From Bog-473 sp963836605 (GTDB lineage Bacteria > Actinomycetota > Acidimicrobiia > Acidimicrobiales > RAAP-2), in NCBI GenBank assembly GCA_963836605.1, contig CAWIKB010000011.1, positions 806,001-870,000 on the forward strand: a stretch of 64,000 nucleotides of DNA, read 5' to 3'. The notes beneath the pieces are model-generated. The model was not told where the DNA came from and ran no database searches. It saw nothing but the letters and a program-made list of their open reading frames with translations. A program made the position numbers and the translations under genes. Numbering within the stretch: the stretch's first letter is position 1; each line of letters opens with the position of its first letter. Shown here piece after piece: positions 35,037 through 43,106 of this stretch.

Positions 35037-36542
35037 CTACGCCCTCCCGTCCGGACCGAGATACTTGTGCACGCCGCCGAGGTTGCGATACCGCTCGTCC
35101 ACGTCGAGCCCGTAGCCCACCACGAAGTCGGGCGGGATGGTGAAGCCGATGTAGCGCAGGTCGAGTTCGACCCGCTGCTCCCCCTCCTTGACCAGGAGCG
35201 CGCACACCTCGACGCTCTCGGGGTTGCGGGCGTGCAGGTAACGGCGCAGGTAGTTGAGCGTCAGACCGCTGTCGATGATGTCCTCGACCACCAGGACGTG
35301 CCGGCCGTCGAGCTCCGCGTCGAGGTCCTTGACGATGCGCACCACGCCCGACGTCCGGGTGGCGCTCCCGTAGGACGAGACGGCCATGAAGTCGACGTCG
35401 ACGGGGAGCGCGATGGCCCGGCAGAGGTCGCTCATGAAGAGCATGGCGCCCTTGAGCACGGCCACCAGCAGGGGGGGCTCATCGGCGTAGTCGGCGGTGA
35501 TCTGCGCACCCAGTTCGGCCACCCGGACCGCCAGCCGGTCCTGGTCGACCAGAACCGGGCCAACCTCCGGCCGGGCCCAACTCGGGACCCCCGGATCGGC
35601 CTCCTGGGTCCTCACCGGGGTGAGACTATCCGAGGGCGCCGCTTCCACCGCCAGACGACCCGCGTGGCGACGCACGCGGCGGCCACCGGACAGTTCGGTG
35701 CCGACGGCGCGCCCGGCGGCCACGTCGAGCACGCGGTCCACCTCGGCGAGAGACGGTGGGTAGGCCCGCCCGGCCCGCAGCCAGTTCCGCACGGCCCGCC
35801 GGGCTAACGGCACGGACACCTCGACCAGGGCCCGCGCGTCCTGCGGATCGGGCGCCATCTCGGCCGAGAGGACGTTGAGCAACGACACCTCGTCTCGCAA
35901 CACCCTGGCCTGACGGGCCAACACCGGCACGGGGTCGCGCCCGGCCATCTCCGCACAGAGCGGCAGCAGCTCGTGACGGACCCGGTTGCGCAGGAACGCC
36001 GGATCATCGTTGCTGGCATCTCGCACCGGCGGCAGGCCCACGGCCGCGCACACCGCGTGCGTCTCGTGACGACGCAGACCCAGGAGCGGGTGGCGGACGC
36101 CCGGCTCCATGCCGGCCAGCCCGTCCGATCCCGAGCCGCGCAACAGGTTGAGCAAAATGGTCTCGGCCTGGTCATCCATGGTGTGCCCGGTGGCCACCCC
36201 TGGGGGGAGCACGGAGAAACGAGCCGAACGGCAACGGGCCTCCTGATTCGGTCCGGCCGCGACCACGGCCTGCTCGGCCACGAACGAGGCGCCCACCAGG
36301 GCGGCCGCGTCGGCCACCACCTGAGCCTCTCCGGCGGACCCGGGCCGGAGACCGTGATCGACGTGATGGGCGGTGACCACGCAGCCCGCCGCCGCGGCCA
36401 GCACCATGAGGGCGAGAGAGTCCGGACCGCCCGACACCGCGCAGGCCAGCGGAGCGCCCGCGGGCGGGAACAGGCAGAGCGGGAGGAGCTGGGTGATCAG
36501 GTCCGGCCAGGGGTCGGGATCAACGTCCGTCGCACTGCTCAA
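35037..36542 (-). CDS. tilS: TilS-HprT fusion: tRNA(Ile)-lysidine synthetase plus hypoxanthine phosphoribosyltransferase
   Basis: One open frame of about 501 residues carries two enzymes. The first 310 residues form TilS: the PP-loop LACAVSGGPDSLALMVLA, VTAHHVDHGLRPGS, TGHTMDDQAETILLNLLRGS, GLRRHETHAVCAAVGL and FLRNRVRHELLP; it puts lysidine on the AUA-reading tRNA. From about residue 330 comes Hpt: AVLKGAMLFMSDLCRAI, VSSYGSATRTSGVVRI, the PRPP loop VLVVEDIIDSGLTLNYL, and PPDFVVGYGLDVDERYRNL. The start is TTG 36542, inside the metalloprotease stop. An internal GTG (VRTQEADPG) could start Hpt separately but has no ribosome-binding site. Separate tilS and hpt genes are the usual actinobacterial layout; Listeria has the fusion. 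Confidence 0.82.
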   Translation of the reverse strand: MSSATDVDPDPWPDLITQLLPLCLFPPAGAPLACAVSGGPDSLALMVLAAAAGCVVTAHHVDHGLRPGSAGEAQVVADAAALVGASFVAEQAVVAAGPNQEARCRSARFSVLPPGVATGHTMDDQAETILLNLLRGSGSDGLAGMEPGVRHPLLGLRRHETHAVCAAVGLPPVRDASNDDPAFLRNRVRHELLPLCAEMAGRDPVPVLARQARVLRDEVSLLNVLSAEMAPDPQDARALVEVSVPLARRAVRNWLRAGRAYPPSLAEVDRVLDVAAGRAVGTELSGGRRVRRHAGRLAVEAAPSDSLTPVRTQEADPGVPSWARPEVGPVLVDQDRLAVRVAELGAQITADYADEPPLLVAVLKGAMLFMSDLCRAIALPVDVDFMAVSSYGSATRTSGVVRIVKDLDAELDGRHVLVVEDIIDSGLTLNYLRRYLHARNPESVEVCALLVKEGEQRVELDLRYIGFTIPPDFVVGYGLDVDERYRNLGGVHKYLGPDGRA

Positions 36543-37678
36543 GCGGCACCACCGGCGCGCCCCACCCAGTCGGCCGGCGCGCGGATCTCGTCCAGGGTGG
36601 GCAGCCATTCGGGTCCGCGCCAGACCCGGGCCAGCAATTCGGGGCCACCGGCCGCTTCCACCGCCTCGACGAACTTCTCCCCTTCGGCGTACTGGCGCAT
36701 CTTGGCCTCGAGGCCCAGCAGCCGCGAGACGAACTTCCCCATGCCGCGGGGATGGGCCCGCCGATCGTGGAGCACCTTGGAGAAGCGGGCGGCCCCGGGG
36801 ACCTCGCCGGCCCCGGCCCGGTCCATCACCACGTCGCCGTGGCCCTCCAGCAAGCTCATCATCCCCGAGATCTGGGAGATGGCCGCACGCTGTTCGGGAC
36901 TGGCCAACATCCCCGCCACCCCCGACTCGCGCCACGGTGCATTGCCGGCGCGTACTTCGGTGGCCACCCGGCGGATGGTCTCGAGCAGATCGTGGGGGTC
37001 TGCCTGCAACGGTTCGAGCACCTGGCCCACCAGGGAGACGAAGTGGTCGCGCAGCCACGGCACGGCGGTGAACTGCATGCGGTGCGTCACCTCGTGCAGG
37101 GCCAGCCAGAGGCGGAACTCACCGGTGGCGAAGCCGTAACGCTCCTCGATCGCCACCACGTTGGGACCGACATAGGAGACGAGGTCCTGGTCGCCCGGGT
37201 CCTCGTCGGTGATGAGCAGGTCGTACTGGCCCAGCACCCGGGTGGCCATGTAGGCGAGCATGAGGCCGAGCTGGGTCCCGGTCACGACCCGGCCCACAGC
37301 CAGAGCCTGCTTCCCGAGGATCGGGCCATCCTCGCTCTCCCGCACCACGAGCGCCGAGCCGATCAGGCGCTCCATGGAGCGGACGTTGGCGGCGGCCCAC
37401 CCGGACCGGTCCGTCACCTTGGCCCGGGCCGGCCCGTGGGCGGAACGCAGGCCGGTGGCCTCCCCGACCAGGACCTCGGCCCGGGCGGTCAACTCGTCGA
37501 ATTGGGCCTGCAACGGAGGCGAGCGGTAGGTGGCGGGTGCGGGCTTGAGGATCAGGGCGCCGGCAGCCACCTTCCGGGCCACTTCCCAGTCCACCATGCT
37601 CGGCGCCGACGTTCCAGGCGTCCCGAGCTCGGCGCTACTCGGCGCGGTCGTGCCTTCCGCCGGAGGTGCGCCGCCCAT
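36539..37678 (-). CDS. Zincin-like metalloprotease (DUF2342 / F420-associated family)
   Basis: About 379 residues. The family is known from actinobacterial genomes as a zinc-dependent metalloprotease sometimes labelled coenzyme F420 biosynthesis-associated. The catalytic motif is LWLALHEVTHRMQF (HExxH), with SLLEGHGDVVMDRAG downstream providing a likely third ligand (E-GH). Other blocks are NVRSMERLIGSALV, GTQLGLMLAYMATRVLGQYD and YVGPNVVAIEERYGF. ATG 37678 is chosen over the upstream 37774 start because it lies eight bases after the anti-sigma gene and avoids a basic low-complexity leader. It overlaps the tilS-hpt TTG by four bases. Confidence 0.85.
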   Translation of the reverse strand: MGGAPPAEGTTAPSSAELGTPGTSAPSMVDWEVARKVAAGALILKPAPATYRSPPLQAQFDELTARAEVLVGEATGLRSAHGPARAKVTDRSGWAAANVRSMERLIGSALVVRESEDGPILGKQALAVGRVVTGTQLGLMLAYMATRVLGQYDLLITDEDPGDQDLVSYVGPNVVAIEERYGFATGEFRLWLALHEVTHRMQFTAVPWLRDHFVSLVGQVLEPLQADPHDLLETIRRVATEVRAGNAPWRESGVAGMLASPEQRAAISQISGMMSLLEGHGDVVMDRAGAGEVPGAARFSKVLHDRRAHPRGMGKFVSRLLGLEAKMRQYAEGEKFVEAVEAAGGPELLARVWRGPEWLPTLDEIRAPADWVGRAGGAA

Positions 37679-37686
37679 GGCCGGCC

Positions 37687-37986
37687 TCAGCGCTCGCCGT
37701 CGTGCTGGCGACTCTCTTCGTCGATGGCCTCGGCGATCCGCGCCATCAGGCTCTCGGGAACGTGGTCCTTGCAACGGTTGGCGATGACCTGGCGCAGCTC
37801 GGCTTCGAATTCCACCGCCCCACCACAGGGCGCACAGAAGTTCAGGTGGTCGGCGATCTGGGACCGCCGTTCGTCGGTCAGCTCCCCGTCGAGGTAGTGG
37901 TACAGCTGGTGCACCGCCTCGTCGCAGTCCACCGTCGTCCCGAAGAGGGCACGTGATCCCTCGTTCGCCCCAGTCGCCTCAGCCAT
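37687..37986 (-). CDS. rsrA: Zinc anti-sigma factor of the RsrA/RshA type
   Basis: A 99-residue redox-sensing anti-sigma factor. The core is DCDEAVHQLYHYLDGELTDE followed by IADHLNFCAPCGGAVEFEAE: His-x3-Cys-x2-Cys is the ZAS zinc motif whose thiols oxidise to a disulfide and release the sigma factor. A strong GAGGAGG ribosome-binding site lies ahead of the ATG. It sits 16 bases after the sigma gene, the standard pair for the mycothiol/thioredoxin disulfide-stress response in actinobacteria. Confidence 0.92.
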   Translation of the reverse strand: MAEATGANEGSRALFGTTVDCDEAVHQLYHYLDGELTDERRSQIADHLNFCAPCGGAVEFEAELRQVIANRCKDHVPESLMARIAEAIDEESRQHDGER

Positions 37987-38002
37987 CCGCGCACCTCCTC
38001 AT

Positions 38003-38587
38003 TCAGTCCGCCGTCATTCCCGATGTGCTCCCCACCAGACCGCGAGCGGTCGCCAGCTCGTACAACGCCTTCTGCAACGACCTTCTTCCCCGGTGGATCC
38101 GGCTCATCACGGTGCCGATTGGCACATCGGTGATGTCCGCAATCTCCTTGTAACTGAATCCCTCCACATCGGCCAGTAGGACCGCCATCCGGAAGTTCTC
38201 CGGGAGCGCCTCCAGGGCGGACTTCACATCGTCGTCGGTGAAGCGGTCCAGGGCCTCGTCCTCGGCGCTCCGGCCGGGCTCGCTGCCTCCCGTGCTGGGC
38301 AGGCGGCGGTAGAGGTAGAGATCCTCGACGTCCTCGACATCGGTCACCTCGGGCCGGCGCTTGGCGGCTCGATACGTGTTGATGTACGTGTTGGTCAGGA
38401 TCCGGTAGAGCCAGGCCCGCAGATTCGTTCCCTCCTCGAAGGACCCGTAGGAGCGGTACGCCTTGAGGTAGGTCTCCTGGACCAGGTCCTCGGCATCGGC
38501 GCTGTTGCGGGTCATGCGCAGGGCGGCGCTGTAGAGCCCGGGCATGTGCTCCATGGCGACTTCGGTGAAGTGCGCCCGGTCAGCCAT
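38003..38587 (-). CDS. sigH: ECF sigma factor, SigR/SigH type
   Basis: An ECF sigma factor of about 194 residues controlling thiol-oxidative and heat stress genes. Region 2 is LYSAALRMTRNSADAEDLVQ and ETYLKAYRSYGSFEEGTNLRAWLYRILTN (read in blocks); a characteristic linker contains NTYRAAKRRPEV. Region 4 is ALEALPENFRMAVLLADVEG, FSYKEIADITDVPIGTVMSR and IHRGRRSLQKAL. ATG 38587 is chosen over GTG 38593. It is followed by its RsrA-like antagonist and probably starts a transcript that reads into the folate genes. The divergent P450 gene is 73 bases away. Confidence 0.93.
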   Translation of the reverse strand: MADRAHFTEVAMEHMPGLYSAALRMTRNSADAEDLVQETYLKAYRSYGSFEEGTNLRAWLYRILTNTYINTYRAAKRRPEVTDVEDVEDLYLYRRLPSTGGSEPGRSAEDEALDRFTDDDVKSALEALPENFRMAVLLADVEGFSYKEIADITDVPIGTVMSRIHRGRRSLQKALYELATARGLVGSTSGMTAD

Positions 38588-38660
38588 TCGCACACCCTAC
38601 CGTCGGGATATCGTGAGCACCGTTTCGCCTGGCCGGGCGATTGGACCGAAGGAGCGACCA

Positions 38661-39878
38661 GTGACCCTCGCACCCGAACAACTAGGGATCGACTTGCTGG
38701 ACGGCGCCTTCTACGGGCGCGAGCCCCACGACGCCTACGCCTGGATGCGGGCCCATGCCCCCGTCTACTACGACCCGGCGAACGACCTGTGGGCCGCGGC
38801 CAGCTACGCCGCCGTGAAGGCGGCCTCGGTCGATACCGAGGCGTTCTCGAGCGCCCAGGGCATCCGGCCGAAATTTCCCCAGTTGCCGATGATGATCGAC
38901 TTCGACGCCCCCGAGCACGTGCGCCGCCGTCGCCTGGTGTCCGAGGGCTTCACCCCCAAGCGCGTCCGGGCCATGGAGGACAACCTGCGCGCGGTCTGTG
39001 ACGCCCTCATCGACGCGGTCTGCGAGAAGGGCAGCTGCGACTTCGTGGCCGACATCGCCGCCCCCCTCCCCATCATCGTCATCGGCGACATGCTCGGCGT
39101 GGCCCCCGCGGACCGGGACGACCTCCTCCGATGGTCCGACGACATGCTCAAGGCCCTCGGCTCGCCCGACCCGTCGCTCATGGACGCCTCGGCCACCGCC
39201 TTCGTCGAGTACACCGACTACATCCACCCCGTCTTCGACGACCGGCGTGGCCGCGGCGCCACCGATGACCTGGTGGGGATCTTGTGCCACGCCGAGATCG
39301 ACGGCGACTCGCTCGATGACGCCTCCCTCGTCCACGAGACCCTGCTCATCCTCATCGGTGGCGACGAGACCACCCGCCACGTGATCAGCGGCGGGATGGA
39401 GGAGCTTCTGGTGCATCCCGACCAGATGGCGGAGCTGGGCGCCGAGCCGGGCCTCATGGCGGGTGCGGTGGAGGAGATGCTGCGCTGGGTCTCACCGATC
39501 AAGAACATGGCCCGCACGGCCACCCGGGACGTGGAGCTCGAGGGTGCCACCATCTCCGCCGGCCAGGAGATCATCTTGCTGTACCCCTCGGCCAACCGCG
39601 ACGGCGCTGTCTTCGAGAACCCCGACCACTTCGACATCCGTCGCTCGCCCAACCCGCACATGGCCTTCGGCTTCGGGGCCCACTTCTGCCTGGGGAACCA
39701 GTTGGCCCGGCTCGAGCTCAAGGTCATGGTGGAGCGGCTCCTGGCCCGCCTGCCCGATCTCCACCTGACGGTCGATCGCCACGCGCTCCCGCGACGTGCG
39801 GCCAACTTCATCAGCGGCATTGAGGCCATGCCCGTCGCCTTCACGCCCACGTCCCCCGTGGGGGCCGGCGTCCGGTGA
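38661..39878 (+). CDS. Cytochrome P450, CYP142-like steroid side-chain hydroxylase
   Basis: A 405-residue soluble P450. The I-helix is LLILIGGDETTRHVISGG, the ExxR is VEEMLRWVSPIKNMAR, and the haem-thiolate loop is HMAFGFGAHFCLGNQLARLE (Cys ligand). PMMIDFDAPEHVRRRRLVSE, GFTPKRVRAME, ISGIEAMPVAFTP and other blocks closely follow mycobacterial CYP142, which oxidises the terminal side-chain carbon of cholesterol/cholestenone. A strong AAGGAG precedes GTG 38661. The next gene, an SDR, overlaps by four bases. The family assignment is from remembered CYP142 sequence; substrate is an inference. Confidence 0.88.
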   Translation: MTLAPEQLGIDLLDGAFYGREPHDAYAWMRAHAPVYYDPANDLWAAASYAAVKAASVDTEAFSSAQGIRPKFPQLPMMIDFDAPEHVRRRRLVSEGFTPKRVRAMEDNLRAVCDALIDAVCEKGSCDFVADIAAPLPIIVIGDMLGVAPADRDDLLRWSDDMLKALGSPDPSLMDASATAFVEYTDYIHPVFDDRRGRGATDDLVGILCHAEIDGDSLDDASLVHETLLILIGGDETTRHVISGGMEELLVHPDQMAELGAEPGLMAGAVEEMLRWVSPIKNMARTATRDVELEGATISAGQEIILLYPSANRDGAVFENPDHFDIRRSPNPHMAFGFGAHFCLGNQLARLELKVMVERLLARLPDLHLTVDRHALPRRAANFISGIEAMPVAFTPTSPVGAGVR

Positions 39879-40687
39879 CCGCACCCCGCGACGACATCGG
39901 CGGCTGGTCCGTCCTGGTGACCGGGGGCGGGAGCGGCATCGGCCTGGCGACGGCCGAGCGGCTGGCCGGCGACGGGGCCCACGTGACGATCTGCGGTCGC
40001 ACCGAACAGAAGCTGGTCGACGCAGTCGCCCGGATCGAAAAGGCCGCCACCGGTGGAGCCACGGTCTCGTACCTCGTGGCCGACGTCACCGTCGAGGAGC
40101 AGGTCGTGGCCGCGGTCGAGGCGACGACCAGGGCCACCGGCCGCATCGACGGGCTCTTCGCCTGCGCCGGGGGTTCGCTGCACCTGGGCCCGGTGCTCGA
40201 GGCCGACATGGCGTCGGTCCGCGCCACCATCGACCTCAACCTGATGAGCTCGGTGATCTGCGTCAAGCAGGCCGGCGCGGCCTTCCGCGCCGCGGACACG
40301 CCGGGGTCCATTGTGCTCATGTCGTCCGGCGCCGGACGCTTTCCCCACCCGCACCTCTGGGCCTACGGCGTGGCCAAGGCCGGGATCTGCTTCCTCTGCG
40401 AGACCGCTGCCGAGGAGCTGGGGCCCCTGGGCATCCGGGTCAACGCGGTGGCGCCCGGGATCATTGACGACGAGCTCATGTCGTTCATCACCAGCGGGGG
40501 GCCGCTGCTCGACGACTATCTGGCCCAGATGCCCCTGGGCCGGGTGGGTACCACCGAAGATGTGGCCGGCGCGGTGCGCTATCTCATCGGCCCGGGGTCA
40601 TCGTTCGTCACCGGCGAGACCCTCGGCATCGACGGAGGCCACCACCTGCGCCGCGGCGCCGACTACTCGCTGCTCTTCGGCGGCTGA
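39875..40687 (+). CDS. Short-chain dehydrogenase/reductase
   Basis: A classical SDR of 270 residues. The NAD(P)-binding loop is VLVTGGGSGIGLATAERLAG, with ICGRTEQK after beta-2 (Arg suggests NADP). DVTVEEQVVAAV follows, then ACAGGSLHLG (N-A-G variant), the catalytic Ser in VLMSSGAGRF, WAYGVAKAG (Tyr-x3-Lys) and RVNAVAPGIIDDEL. The C-terminus has GETLGIDGGHHLRRG. GTG overlaps the P450 stop, so it is co-translated and probably acts on the same steroid-type substrate. Exact reaction unknown. Confidence 0.9.
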   Translation: MTAPRDDIGGWSVLVTGGGSGIGLATAERLAGDGAHVTICGRTEQKLVDAVARIEKAATGGATVSYLVADVTVEEQVVAAVEATTRATGRIDGLFACAGGSLHLGPVLEADMASVRATIDLNLMSSVICVKQAGAAFRAADTPGSIVLMSSGAGRFPHPHLWAYGVAKAGICFLCETAAEELGPLGIRVNAVAPGIIDDELMSFITSGGPLLDDYLAQMPLGRVGTTEDVAGAVRYLIGPGSSFVTGETLGIDGGHHLRRGADYSLLFGG

Positions 40688-40716
40688 GCCGCGGTTGGGC
40701 TGCGGTTCCAGCCGCC
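40679..40716. terminator. Inverted repeat between convergent SDR and hydratase genes
   Basis: GGCGGCTG and CAGCCGCC, 8-bp arms with a 22-base loop, lie across the SDR stop codon and just before the hydratase stop. A bidirectional terminator is likely; no T-run is present. Confidence 0.45.
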
Positions 40717-40720
40717 TGCG

Positions 40721-41614
40721 TCAGCCCGCCGTGCGCAACAGCCCCCCGTCGATGACCACCTCGCCCCGCTGGGTCTCGGTGCGGAACCGGTAGGCCCCGG
40801 CCGACTCGTGGCCCACGTCCCACACCGAGATCGAGAGGGTGTCGCCCGGCATCGTCGGTCGGGAGAAGCGGGCCCGCATCGATCCGAAACGGGACGGCTC
40901 CGACCCGCAGACCAGGTGGAGCAACCCACGGCCGGTGAAGCCGTAGGTGCAGAGCCCGTGGAGGATGGGCCGATCGAAGCCGGCTCGCTTGGCGAAGGTC
41001 GGGTCCGAGTGCAGGGGATTGCGATCACCGCTGAGCCGGTAGAGCAGGGCCTGGTCGGCCCGGGTGGCGTAACTCACCACCTCATCGGCCTCACACGACG
41101 GGAGAGGTTGACTCGCCAACGCGCTGTCGTCGTCGCCCTCGGGTCCCCGCGGCCCACCGAAACCGCCCGCCTCGCGGATGAAGAGTCCGGTCCGCGTCGA
41201 GAACACGGGAGCACCCGTCGTGGCATCGACCGATTCGCTCTCGAGGACGACCAGGCCCGCCGACCCTTTGTCGTACATCCCGGCCACCGTCGTGGTGATG
41301 AAGGTGGTGCCTTCGGCGGGTATCTCTCCGTGCAGGGTGATCGCCTGCTCGCCGTGCACCAGCTTGGTCATGTCGATGTCGCCCAGATCGGCCATCATCC
41401 GACCGCCCCCGCCCTGTCCCACAATCGTGGCGAACGTGGGCAACACCTTCTGGGGATGGCCGGCCGAGTTCTCCGTGGTGAAATCGAGCTCGAACCCGGT
41501 GGGGTCGAGCGCGCCCGCACCCACCCCCAGCGCGTAGAGCAGCGCATCCCTGTGGTCCCACGACCGCTCACTGGGCTCCGACGTCGTGCCAACTGCCTCG
41601 AGATTCAGTCCCAT
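40721..41614 (-). CDS. MaoC-like 2-enoyl-CoA hydratase
   Basis: A double hot-dog protein of 297 residues. The C-terminal half has the hydratase-2 motif YRLSGDRNPLHSDPTFAKRA, with Asp and His catalytic residues, then GFDRPILHGLCTYGFTGRGL. The N-terminal half (RDALLYALGVGAGALDP, LPTFATIVGQ) is the degenerate partner domain, as in multifunctional peroxisomal-type and mycobacterial steroid side-chain hydratases. It adds water to a trans-2-enoyl-CoA in beta-oxidation. It is convergent with the P450-SDR pair, and together they look like part of a steroid or branched lipid degradation set. Its promoter shares the AT-rich gap with the divergent MerR gene. Confidence 0.88.
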   Translation of the reverse strand: MGLNLEAVGTTSEPSERSWDHRDALLYALGVGAGALDPTGFELDFTTENSAGHPQKVLPTFATIVGQGGGGRMMADLGDIDMTKLVHGEQAITLHGEIPAEGTTFITTTVAGMYDKGSAGLVVLESESVDATTGAPVFSTRTGLFIREAGGFGGPRGPEGDDDSALASQPLPSCEADEVVSYATRADQALLYRLSGDRNPLHSDPTFAKRAGFDRPILHGLCTYGFTGRGLLHLVCGSEPSRFGSMRARFSRPTMPGDTLSISVWDVGHESAGAYRFRTETQRGEVVIDGGLLRTAG

Positions 41615-41645
41615 GCTGTGCCTTCCTCCAATATCTGACGTCTGA

Positions 41646-41670
41646 TTATGTTACGTTAATTTATGTTACG
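41646..41670. promoter_or_regulatory. AT-rich divergent promoter with direct repeat TTATGTTACG
   Basis: TTATGTTACG occurs at 41646-41655 and again at 41661-41670, a 15-base period, in a short AT-rich patch between the hydratase and merR-type genes. The arrangement suggests a regulator binding to one face of the helix and controlling both directions. The binding protein is unknown; the adjacent MerR-type product is the obvious candidate. Confidence 0.55.
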
Positions 41671-41678
41671 CTTGTCAA

Positions 41679-42182
41679 GTGGCACACCCCACACCCTCGG
41701 ATGCCGACGGGCTGACCGTCGATGCCTTGGCCGCCGCCGCCGGGACGACGACCCGCTCCATTCGCTCGTTGCAAACGCTCGGCCTCCTGCCCCGTCCCGA
41801 CCTTCGTGGCCGAACCGGTGTGTACCGTTCGCACCACCTCCGGCGACTCCAGGCCGTCCTCCATCTGCAGTCCCTGGGCTTCTCGCTGCAGTCATTGTCG
41901 CTTCTCTTCGCCGCACACGAGCGGGGCGAGTCTCTCGGCGTCGTGCTCGGAGTGGCCGACGGCGACGTCACGAAACGCGTCGGGATGGACCGGGACACCG
42001 GCGGGGCGGCCGGCGGGGCGGCCGGCGGGGCCGCCGACGAGACAACCGACGAGGCCGAGCTGTACGGGTTCAGTGACCTCCAACAAGACCCGTCCCGGCG
42101 GCGTGGTCGGGGCCGGGTCAGGGGTCGACCCCTGCTGTCCGTCGTCCCGACCACCGTCTGGGACGAGACACAGGCCTCCTGA
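41679..42182 (+). CDS. MerR-family transcription regulator
   Basis: A 167-residue regulator. The N-terminal winged HTH is GLTVDALAAAAGTTTRSIRS, LQTLGLLPRP, GRTGVYRSHHLRRLQAVLHL and QSLGFSLQSLSLLFAAHERG. After it a Gly/Ala-rich linker, encoded by a short tandem GC repeat, leads to a polar C-terminus with no recognised ligand domain. GTG 41679 lies nine bases after the second direct repeat of the promoter, so the mRNA is nearly leaderless. It is divergent from the hydratase gene and may control the P450-SDR-hydratase group. Confidence 0.85.
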   Translation: MAHPTPSDADGLTVDALAAAAGTTTRSIRSLQTLGLLPRPDLRGRTGVYRSHHLRRLQAVLHLQSLGFSLQSLSLLFAAHERGESLGVVLGVADGDVTKRVGMDRDTGGAAGGAAGGAADETTDEAELYGFSDLQQDPSRRRGRGRVRGRPLLSVVPTTVWDETQAS

Positions 42183-42219
42183 ACCCCGCACCGGCCAAGG
42201 CTCACTAGCGTGAGCCTTC

Positions 42220-43022
42220 GTGGGCCCCGGACGCGACGTGTCGTTACTGCAGTGGTCCGAAGCAACGGCATTCGATGCGGCCGTGGCGGTGACCACCCGG
42301 CACGGCGGTGTCTCCGAGGGCCCGTACGCCTCGTTGAACCTGGGACTCCACGTCGGCGACGAACCGCAGCGGGTGTGCGCCAACCGGGAACGGGCGGCGC
42401 GGGCGTTCGGCACCGACCTCGGGGCCATGGTCTTCGCCGAACAGGTGCACGGCGCCGGGGTCACCGTGGTCGGCCCGGCGGAACGAGGCCGGGGGCGCGG
42501 CACCGTGACGACGCGATCGCGGCCACCGACGTCCTCATCACCGCCTCGCCGGGGACCGTGGTCGTCATTCTCGTGGCCGACTGTGTCCCGCTGGCCCTGA
42601 TCGATCCCGAAGCGCGGGTTCTCGCCGCGGTCCACGCCGGCTGGCGCGGTACGGCAGCGGGCACCATTTCCCGGGCCCTCGAGGCCATGGGCCGCCAGGG
42701 CGCGCGGCCCGAACGGACCCGGGCGTTCCTGGGCCCCGCCGTGGCGCCGGAGCACTACCAGGTCGGCGAATCGGTGCGACGCGCACTGGCCTCGGCGATC
42801 GCGCCGCATGATCTCGGGCCGGATGTGGCGCTCGCCGACGGACCGGACCACTGGTTGGTCGATCTGGAGGCGGCCAATCGCCAGCAGCTCGTCCTGTCCG
42901 GAGTCGGCCCGACCCGCATCTTCAGCTGCGACAGGTCCACCGACAGCGATGACTTCTTCAGCCATCGAGCCGCCCAGCCCTGTGGCCGGTTCGCCCTGAT
43001 GGCGCAGCTCCTGAGCTCGTGA
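42220..43022 (+). CDS. pgeF: Peptidoglycan editing factor / multicopper polyphenol oxidase family (PgeF/YfiH), frame broken near 42495
   Basis: The N-terminal frame reads VAVTTRHGGVSEGPYASLNL, GLHVGDEPQRVCANRERAAR and MVFAEQVHGAGVTVVG. Near the GGGGG run at 42491-42495 the frame changes and continues HRDDAIAATDVLITASPGTV, ILVADCVPLALIDPEA, LAAVHAGWRGTAAGTISRAL, FLGPAVAPEHYQVGESV and FSCDRSTDSDDFFSHRA. His and Cys of ADCVP and HAGWRG bind zinc. In E. coli the family hydrolyses a wrongly incorporated serine muropeptide and purine nucleosides are also substrates of relatives. Repaired length is about 267 residues. It is followed by murL and murD2, consistent with a cell-wall role. Start could be GTG 42220 or the GTG at 42238. 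Confidence 0.85.
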
Positions 43023-43069
43023 GCGCATGACCTCCGGCGAGCCGGCCGTAGCATGGCCTGACCGCTTTT

Positions 43070-43090
43070 CCCGCCGGTTTTCCCGGCGGG
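43070..43090. terminator. Hairpin between pgeF and murL
   Basis: CCCGCCGG, loop TTTTC, CCGGCGGG, 47 bases after the pgeF stop and 16 bases before the murL ATG. It may end the pgeF transcript or fold in the murL leader; no T-run follows. Confidence 0.5.
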
Positions 43091-43106
43091 CGGCCCCTCT
43101 CACCTG

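Noticed and set aside
35043..37058. A single 673-codon leftward reading frame covering the metalloprotease end, TilS and Hpt
   Set aside because: The first 170 or so codons are an out-of-frame reading of the metalloprotease gene. The real protein starts at TTG 36542.
42000..42045. GC-rich tandem repeat in the merR-type gene as a separate repeat element
   Set aside because: It is in frame and encodes a Gly/Ala linker, so it is part of the protein.
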